From: Alphaproteobacteria bacterium
GTDB taxonomy: Bacteria; Pseudomonadota; Alphaproteobacteria; Rickettsiales; JABCZZ01
NCBI GenBank assembly: GCA_013288985.1
Contig: JABDAT010000001.1
Coordinates: 92,389-130,166 of the forward strand
Reading direction: 5' to 3'
DNA length: 37,778 nt
Shown here: one piece after another, positions 33,053 through 37,778 of the stretch
Position numbering within the stretch: position 1 is the stretch's first letter
Layout: each line of letters opens with the position of its first letter
Program-made: the position numbers and the translations under genes
The notes under the pieces: generated by a model
The model's input: only the letters and a program-made list of their open reading frames with translations
Databases searched by the model: none
What the model was told of the DNA's origin: nothing

Positions 33053-35065
33053 TTATCCCTCAATCAGCGCGAAGTTCGCTATAGCGTCAAGCGTGGTACG
33101 AATACGGGCTAGCAGATTCAACCGGTTTTTGCGTAGTTCCTTATCATCAGCATTCACCATAACCTGATCAAAAAACGCATCTACCGGTGCTCGCAACCCC
33201 GCAAGCGTTGTCATCGCTTCCCCAAATTGTTCTTTTTCCAGCGCCTTGGTAACATGCGGGCCAATTTTTTCAAGCGCTTCGAGCAGATTTTTTTCTTCTG
33301 CCTGTTCAAGGACTTTGGCCGTTATATCGCCAGAATAGGTCTGTTTATCCTTTTTTTCCTCGATTCCCACGATATTGCCGGCCCTTTTATAGGCTGCAAG
33401 CAGGTTTGCGCCATCTTCGGCGGCAAGGAAATCTTGCAATGCCCTGGCACACGCTACGACGCGCACTAAATCGTCATCGCCGTTAACCATAACCGCATTT
33501 ACTACATCATGGCGTATGCCTAGGTCTTTAAGTTGTACTTTGAGGCGATCAGCAAAGAAAGCGAGCAATTCGTCGCCCAGTAATGTCTTAAGCGGCAGCC
33601 GCAGATTATTTTCCAAAATAATGCGGATAATACCAAGCGCAGAGCGGCGCAGGGCAAACGGATCTTTGGAGCCGGTGGGTTTTTCGCCGGCAGCGAACAT
33701 CGAAATCAGCGTATCGAGCTTATCAGCCAGTGCTATGCATATGGAAACGGGTTGTGTAGGTACGGGTGAATCAGGACCCAGCGGCAAGTAATGATCGCGA
33801 ATGGCGTCGGCAACGGCCGGATCTTCTTTCTGGTGTAGGGCATAATAACGTCCCATTACGCCCTGAAGTTCAGGGAATTCGCCGACCATGCCGGTTACGA
33901 GATCGGCTTTGCAGAGATTGGCTGCGCGTTCCACAAGTTTTTTATCTGTGCCTGGCACAAACTCAGCCAATTGGGCAGCCAGTTTCTGGATACGCTGCAC
34001 CTTTTCAGCGATGGTTCCGATTTTAGCATGGAAGGTAACACCGCTTAGTCCTTTCGTCCAATCACTCAGGCTTTTCTTGCGATCCTGGTCGAAAAAGAAA
34101 CGCCCATCGGAAAGGCGCGCGCGCAGCACACGCTCATTGCCGGCAATAACTTCTTTGCCGCCGTCGCTGGTTATCATATTGGAGGTAATAAGGAATTTGT
34201 CCGACATGCTGCCGTCTTTATTCAGCAGGGCGAAATATTTCTGATGCGCGCGCATTTCCGAAGTCAGCACTTCCGACGGCAAATCCATAAACTGCTTGTC
34301 GATAGTGCCAAGAAGAACAGTAGGCCATTCGACGAGTCCGGTGACCTCGCTGAGCAATCCCTGATCATCTTTGAGCGTCAGGCCTTTGCTTGCCGCTGCC
34401 GTGCCTGCCTGTTTAAGAATCTCGGCTTTGCGTTCTTTACTATCAGCCAGCACTTTAGCATCTTTGAGCCTGGAAACATATTCATCTGCATTCGCGATGG
34501 TAATGGCTTGCGGCGCAAGAAAACGATGACCATAGGTAATGTCGCCGGATTTAATGCCAGCAAATTCTATGGGAACGATTTTGCCATCAAACAGGCAGAG
34601 GATGGAATGCAGCGGACGCACCCAGCTTTTATCACGGCTGCCCCAGCGCATGGATTTGGGCCAGGGGAATTCGTTCAGGATTTTCTCGATAATGGTGGAT
34701 AGTATCGCAGCGGTAGACTGGCCTTTTTTCTGGGTGACAGCAAAATAGGTTTCGTCTTTGCCGACCATGCGTTTTTCAAGGTCACCCAGCGTCAGGCCGG
34801 AGGATTTAAGGAATCCGTCAATGGCGGGTTGCGGGGCTGATGTTTTGGGCCCTTTTTTCTCTATCATTGCATCTGCTTGCGCAGCAGGCAGGTCTTTAAC
34901 GATAACTGCTAAACGGCGAGGCGTAACATAAGAATGGCTGATGGTGGAGGGTAGGTTTTCCTCTGCAAGCGCTTTGCTCAGGCGCGAAGCTAGTTCTGCC
35001 GATGCTGTCTCTTGCATGCGCGCGGGAATCTCTTCGGAAAAAAGCTCAAGGAGTAAAGAAGGCAT
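33053..35065 (-). CDS. glyS: glycine--tRNA ligase beta subunit
   Basis: This is the beta chain of the bacterial alpha2-beta2 glycyl-tRNA synthetase; it binds tRNA, while GlyQ holds the active site. The 670-residue protein begins MPSLLLELFSEEIPARMQ and contains the family blocks FPKSMRW-type (here EFPWPKSMRWGSRD), VRPLHSILCLFDG, and AHQKYFAL, with DRLKVQLKD and a DALR-like anticodon-binding end (MVNADDKELRKNRLNLL). No internal oddities were found. GlyS is separated from glyQ by panD and a membrane protein gene, which is unusual because the two chains work together one to one. Confidence 0.96.
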   Translation of the reverse strand: MPSLLLELFSEEIPARMQETASAELASRLSKALAEENLPSTISHSYVTPRRLAVIVKDLPAAQADAMIEKKGPKTSAPQPAIDGFLKSSGLTLGDLEKRMVGKDETYFAVTQKKGQSTAAILSTIIEKILNEFPWPKSMRWGSRDKSWVRPLHSILCLFDGKIVPIEFAGIKSGDITYGHRFLAPQAITIANADEYVSRLKDAKVLADSKERKAEILKQAGTAAASKGLTLKDDQGLLSEVTGLVEWPTVLLGTIDKQFMDLPSEVLTSEMRAHQKYFALLNKDGSMSDKFLITSNMITSDGGKEVIAGNERVLRARLSDGRFFFDQDRKKSLSDWTKGLSGVTFHAKIGTIAEKVQRIQKLAAQLAEFVPGTDKKLVERAANLCKADLVTGMVGEFPELQGVMGRYYALHQKEDPAVADAIRDHYLPLGPDSPVPTQPVSICIALADKLDTLISMFAAGEKPTGSKDPFALRRSALGIIRIILENNLRLPLKTLLGDELLAFFADRLKVQLKDLGIRHDVVNAVMVNGDDDLVRVVACARALQDFLAAEDGANLLAAYKRAGNIVGIEEKKDKQTYSGDITAKVLEQAEEKNLLEALEKIGPHVTKALEKEQFGEAMTTLAGLRAPVDAFFDQVMVNADDKELRKNRLNLLARIRTTLDAIANFALIEG

Positions 35066-35074
35066 GGTCTGTCG

Positions 35075-36247
35075 CTATCTCTTTTCAGGTTGTTTTGCCG
35101 ATGCCACCGCCGCCAGGAAAGCGGTAAAAACCGCTATAACGCTATAGGGGATGTGCATAGGCTGGGTTTTTATAGCAACAATCGGAAGAAATGCCAGCAA
35201 TACCAGCGTGATGCGTTCAAGAGATGTAGCGCTATTCTCTGAAACGTGGGCAAGCAGGGCTATGCAAGGCAAAGCCAGGATGACGCTATCGTAAATATAG
35301 GAATAGGGCGAAACCAGGAATGTTGCGCTGACAAGCAGAAGCATAATATTGCGTTCTTCCAGTGGTTTTTTCAATAGGCGCCAGATAATAATGACTATGG
35401 TAATGGATAAAATTTCCTGGAATAATAATGCGATATCGCTATTTAACCCCAGCATACGCATGCCCATATAAGGACTGGCCGATACGGTCATGTATTTATC
35501 CGGCGCGCGCATTACCACCTGCCAGGAGAGCGCCATTATCTGTTGATAATCATGCCAGGGGCCGAGTCCCCAGATTAGTATTGATAATAGGATCATTGCG
35601 CCCGTCGCTAGGCCTGCAAAAAAGAGCGATTTCCAGTTTTTCTCAGCAAGTAAAAGTAATGGAAGCAGAAAACCCAGCTGGGGCTTAAAGGAAAATAGTG
35701 CAAGCATGAGTCCGGCAAGAACGGGAGAAGATTTGCGATGCGCCATCACGCCTGCAAAAAGAACCGCCCATAATAACCCCACTTGTCCGGCCAATAGGCT
35801 TATCACGATAAAAGGGGAAAATATCACCAGGCTTGCGAAGGTAAATGAAGGAATATTGTGTAACAATGCCTGAATATAGGATGAACGGATGCTGACAACT
35901 ACTAGTCCAATTTGCACGCTGTACCAAAAGATAAAGGCGCAGGCAGGCGCTGCAAGCCCCAATATAAACAGCAGAAGCAGGCTATGGGGAGGATAGAGAA
36001 ATGGGTGAAAAACGGATACGCTTGATTGCAGCCAGCCCTGCACAAGTTCTGCGTTATATAAGGCAGTGAGTGATCCTGAAACCGCCAGCTGTCCGGCATT
36101 ATAAAACAGCCCGAAATCTTCCGCAAAAATGCAATCACTACAGCGGGAAAATTGCACAATAATATAGACGGTGCAGACAAGTATGGCTGCGAGGATAAGC
36201 AGTATAAAACGAGGCAGCGTAGCGCTATGGGACTGCATCACACGCAT
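35075..36247 (-). CDS. GT87/DUF2029-like polytopic membrane protein
   Basis: This 390-residue protein has about nine to eleven membrane segments. Near the N-terminus, DFGLFYNAGQLAVSGSLTALYN fits the catalytic-loop pattern of the GT87 (DUF2029) family, membrane mannosyltransferases using polyprenyl-phosphate sugars. The later FLYPPHSLLL, LLAGQVGLLWAVLFAGVMAH and LFSFKPQLGFLLPLLLL agree. The acidic D at position 45 is the likely catalytic residue, by family analogy. The substrate is unknown. It lies between panD (18 bases) and glyS (9 bases) in the same direction, so it shares their transcript. The window also has one GT2 enzyme that could supply a lipid-linked sugar, but the genes are 6 kb apart. 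Confidence 0.8.
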   Translation of the reverse strand: MRVMQSHSATLPRFILLILAAILVCTVYIIVQFSRCSDCIFAEDFGLFYNAGQLAVSGSLTALYNAELVQGWLQSSVSVFHPFLYPPHSLLLLFILGLAAPACAFIFWYSVQIGLVVVSIRSSYIQALLHNIPSFTFASLVIFSPFIVISLLAGQVGLLWAVLFAGVMAHRKSSPVLAGLMLALFSFKPQLGFLLPLLLLAEKNWKSLFFAGLATGAMILLSILIWGLGPWHDYQQIMALSWQVVMRAPDKYMTVSASPYMGMRMLGLNSDIALLFQEILSITIVIIIWRLLKKPLEERNIMLLLVSATFLVSPYSYIYDSVILALPCIALLAHVSENSATSLERITLVLLAFLPIVAIKTQPMHIPYSVIAVFTAFLAAVASAKQPEKR

Positions 36248-36265
36248 GCTTTAATTACCCTGGAT

Positions 36266-36619
36266 TTATTTGCTTATCTTGTTTCTGGCATCGACAAGCA
36301 CAACGGTGGGTTTGTATTTTTTGGCTTCGGCTTCATTCATCTGGGCATAAGCGCAGACAATCACCATATCGCCTTTTTGCACCAAACGCGCAGCGGCGCC
36401 GTTGATGATCATGTCGCCATTGCCACGTTTTTTGCCTTTAATGGTATAAGTGGTGAAACGCGCGCCGGTCGTAATGTTAAGCACGTCCACCTGCTCATAT
36501 TCGAGCATTCCGGCAGCGTCCAGCAACGCCGGGTCAATCGTGATAGAACCTTCATAAGCAATGTCGCAGCCGGTGACGGTCGCGCGGTGGATTTTGGTTT
36601 TAAGCAGCGTTAAAATCAT
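36266..36619 (-). CDS. panD: aspartate 1-decarboxylase PanD (proenzyme)
   Basis: PanD makes beta-alanine from aspartate for pantothenate and CoA. The 117-residue proenzyme cuts itself between G24 and S25 (YEGSITID) to create the pyruvoyl cofactor. Other family parts are [12 protein letters not shown] at the start, [23 protein letters not shown] and [14 protein letters not shown]. The start overlaps the glyQ stop by four bases (ATGA), so the two are coupled. Having panD in the glycyl-tRNA synthetase operon is not an arrangement I know; panB and panC are not in the window. Confidence 0.96.
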   Translation of the reverse strand: MILTLLKTKIHRATVTGCDIAYEGSITIDPALLDAAGMLEYEQVDVLNITTGARFTTYTIKGKKRGNGDMIINGAAARLVQKGDMVIVCAYAQMNEAEAKKYKPTVVLVDARNKISK

Positions 36620-37488
36620 AAAGCATTTTCCTTTGTAACATAAGCTTCGCAGCAGGCTTTGGCGAGCGCGCGCACTCGCGCAATGTAGGCAGCGCGTTCG
36701 GTGACACCTATGACGCCACGCGCATCGAGCAGGTTAAAGCGGTGCGACGCTTTAATGCATTGATCATAAGCGGGCAATGGTAATTCTTTGGCCAGCAGTG
36801 CCTGACATTCTTTTTCAGCGTCGGTGAAATGGCGCAGCAACTGTTCGGTGTCGGCATATTCAAGATTATAAGCAGAGAACTGACGCTCATTTTCCAAGAA
36901 AACATCGCCGTAAGTAACACCTTTTCCGTTAAAATCCAGGTCATAGACATTTTCTTTGCCCTGAATATACATGGCTAAACGCTCTAGGCCGTAAGTGAGT
37001 TCACCGGAAACCGGCTTGCATTCAATGCCGCCCACTTGCTGGAAATAAGTGAATTGGGTCACTTCCATGCCATCGCACCAGACTTCCCATCCCAGTCCCC
37101 ATGCGCCGAGCGTTGGGCTTTCCCAATCATCCTCAACAAAGCGTATATCGTGCAGTTTGGGGTCTATACCAAGCTCATAAAGGCTTTGAAGGTAAAGCTC
37201 CTGAAGATTGTCAGGGGAGGGTTTCAAAATGACCTGAAATTGATAGTAATGCTGCAGGCGATTGGGATTTTCGCCGTAACGGCCGTCTTTGGGACGGCGC
37301 GAGGGTTGCACATAAGCGCAGTTCCAGGGCTTGGGGCCAAGGGCGCGCAATGTGGTGGCAGGGTGGAACGTACCTGCGCCCACTTCCATATCGTAAGGCT
37401 GCAAAATTACGCAGCCTTGGGCCGCCCAGTAATGCTGGAGCGTAAGGATGATGTCCTGAAAACTAGGTGCTGCCTTTGTCATGCCCAT
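36616..37488 (-). CDS. glyQ: glycine--tRNA ligase alpha subunit
   Basis: GlyQ is the catalytic class II chain of the heterotetrameric glycyl-tRNA synthetase. The 290-residue protein starts [18 protein letters not shown] and has [35 protein letters not shown] and [20 protein letters not shown], all signature blocks. The start could be codon 1 or 3 (37488 or 37482). It is first in the minus-strand group glyQ-panD-GT87-glyS-ppdK; its promoter must be in the 290 bases to the right. Confidence 0.96.
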   Translation of the reverse strand: MGMTKAAPSFQDIILTLQHYWAAQGCVILQPYDMEVGAGTFHPATTLRALGPKPWNCAYVQPSRRPKDGRYGENPNRLQHYYQFQVILKPSPDNLQELYLQSLYELGIDPKLHDIRFVEDDWESPTLGAWGLGWEVWCDGMEVTQFTYFQQVGGIECKPVSGELTYGLERLAMYIQGKENVYDLDFNGKGVTYGDVFLENERQFSAYNLEYADTEQLLRHFTDAEKECQALLAKELPLPAYDQCIKASHRFNLLDARGVIGVTERAAYIARVRALAKACCEAYVTKENAL

Positions 37489-37778
37489 GTTTTTAGCGGT
37501 TTTTTCGCGGTAATCAATTGTTAAATTGCTCCTGCTCCGGCCTACTCCGCAATGAGCCTGACGCCTCCGGCGACTAAAGGGCGTGGTCTCCTGACCACGT
37601 TTCTTTGTTTACTAATTATGTATGGAAGCATCGTAAAACACTCTTTGTATGCTATAATTAAATCATTGAAAATAATGTTAAATTACAGATTTCTGTAAAT
37701 CTTCATGAAACCTTCATACGCATTTGATTAATTTTTGTTACTTTGCATTAAGACTATTCTAAAAATATTCAAGGGATC
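37489..37778. other. non-coding end region upstream of glyQ
   Basis: No gene is supported in these 290 bases. The part near glyQ has two small hairpins: CGCC/GGCG at 37562-37572 and the perfect CGTGGTC/GACCACG at 37582-37599, followed on the plus strand by TTTCTTTGTTT. As glyQ is read the other way, the second hairpin would lie in its 5' leader if transcription starts further right. The right half is AT-rich, with a TATAAT at 37653-37658 on the plus strand that may serve a gene beyond the window. Near 37540-37553, CCTACTCCGCAATGA recalls the right arm of the dispersed repeat and may be a decayed copy. Confidence 0.5.

Noticed and set aside
37582-37610. T-box or other riboswitch controlling glyQ
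   Set aside because: No specifier or antiterminator layout is seen, T-boxes are not expected in proteobacteria, and the hairpin is oriented to terminate on the opposite strand.

Overview
The window is chromosomal DNA of an alphaproteobacterium. The evidence is the UPF0262 protein next to hisD, the fabG-acpP-fabF-mltG cluster, hslVU divergent from a hisB-DUF2628-hisH operon, and a glyQ/glyS/ppdK cluster. A complete-looking set of histidine genes argues against a strongly reduced intracellular lineage; the order cannot be fixed from the sequence alone. No rRNA, tRNA, IS element or CRISPR array was seen. Coding density is very high, with many 1-4 base start/stop overlaps and several convergent genes whose ends touch or overlap.

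Layout. 1-3259 (+): end of yebC, ruvC, a 553-residue secreted-looking orphan, and ruvA; ruvB is not next to them. 3256-5629 (-): an acyl-CoA ligase and an unknown gene. 5714-7674 (+): ferredoxin/flavodoxin-NADP reductase and folD. 7620-11558 (-): fabG, acpP, fabF, mltG, def (fatty acid synthesis, cell wall, N-terminal processing). 11632-13025 (+): thrB and rnhA. 13026-13964 (-): a divergent beta-carbonic-anhydrase-like protein. 14104-19594 (+): dcd, murA, hisG (short form), hisD, UPF0262, infA, a zinc-ribbon membrane protein and maf. 19729-26214 (-): hisB, DUF2628, hisH, a GNAT protein, an inositol-phosphatase-family protein, hisA, hisF, hisE, a RutE-like nitroreductase and a HIT protein, interrupted by one opposite-strand AT-rich orphan. 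26323-30005 (+): hslV, hslU, a GT2 glycosyltransferase and a small OmpA-like protein. 30365-37488 (-): glyQ, panD, a GT87-like membrane protein, glyS and ppdK. The last 290 bases are AT-rich and non-coding.

Main surprises. (1) hisF and hisH encode the two subunits of the same enzyme, imidazole glycerol phosphate synthase. Each carries an in-frame extra segment made of two facing arrays of 7-base repeats around a short spacer. The architecture is the same but the heptamer sequence differs. A third heptamer array (four copies) lies between hslU and the glycosyltransferase gene. This resembles, by inference, the in-frame palindromic elements of Rickettsia combined with the heptamer repeats of cyanobacteria. 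(2) The gene at 13026-13964 keeps the zinc-ligand and Asp-Arg pattern of beta-carbonic anhydrases in an otherwise unfamiliar protein. (3) An orphan with an internal duplication separates ruvC from ruvA. (4) The first 84 bases are an inverted piece of yebC, which means a local inversion or a chimeric junction at the window edge.

Limits: all functional calls come from reading motifs and family memory, without database searches. Residue positions were counted by hand.
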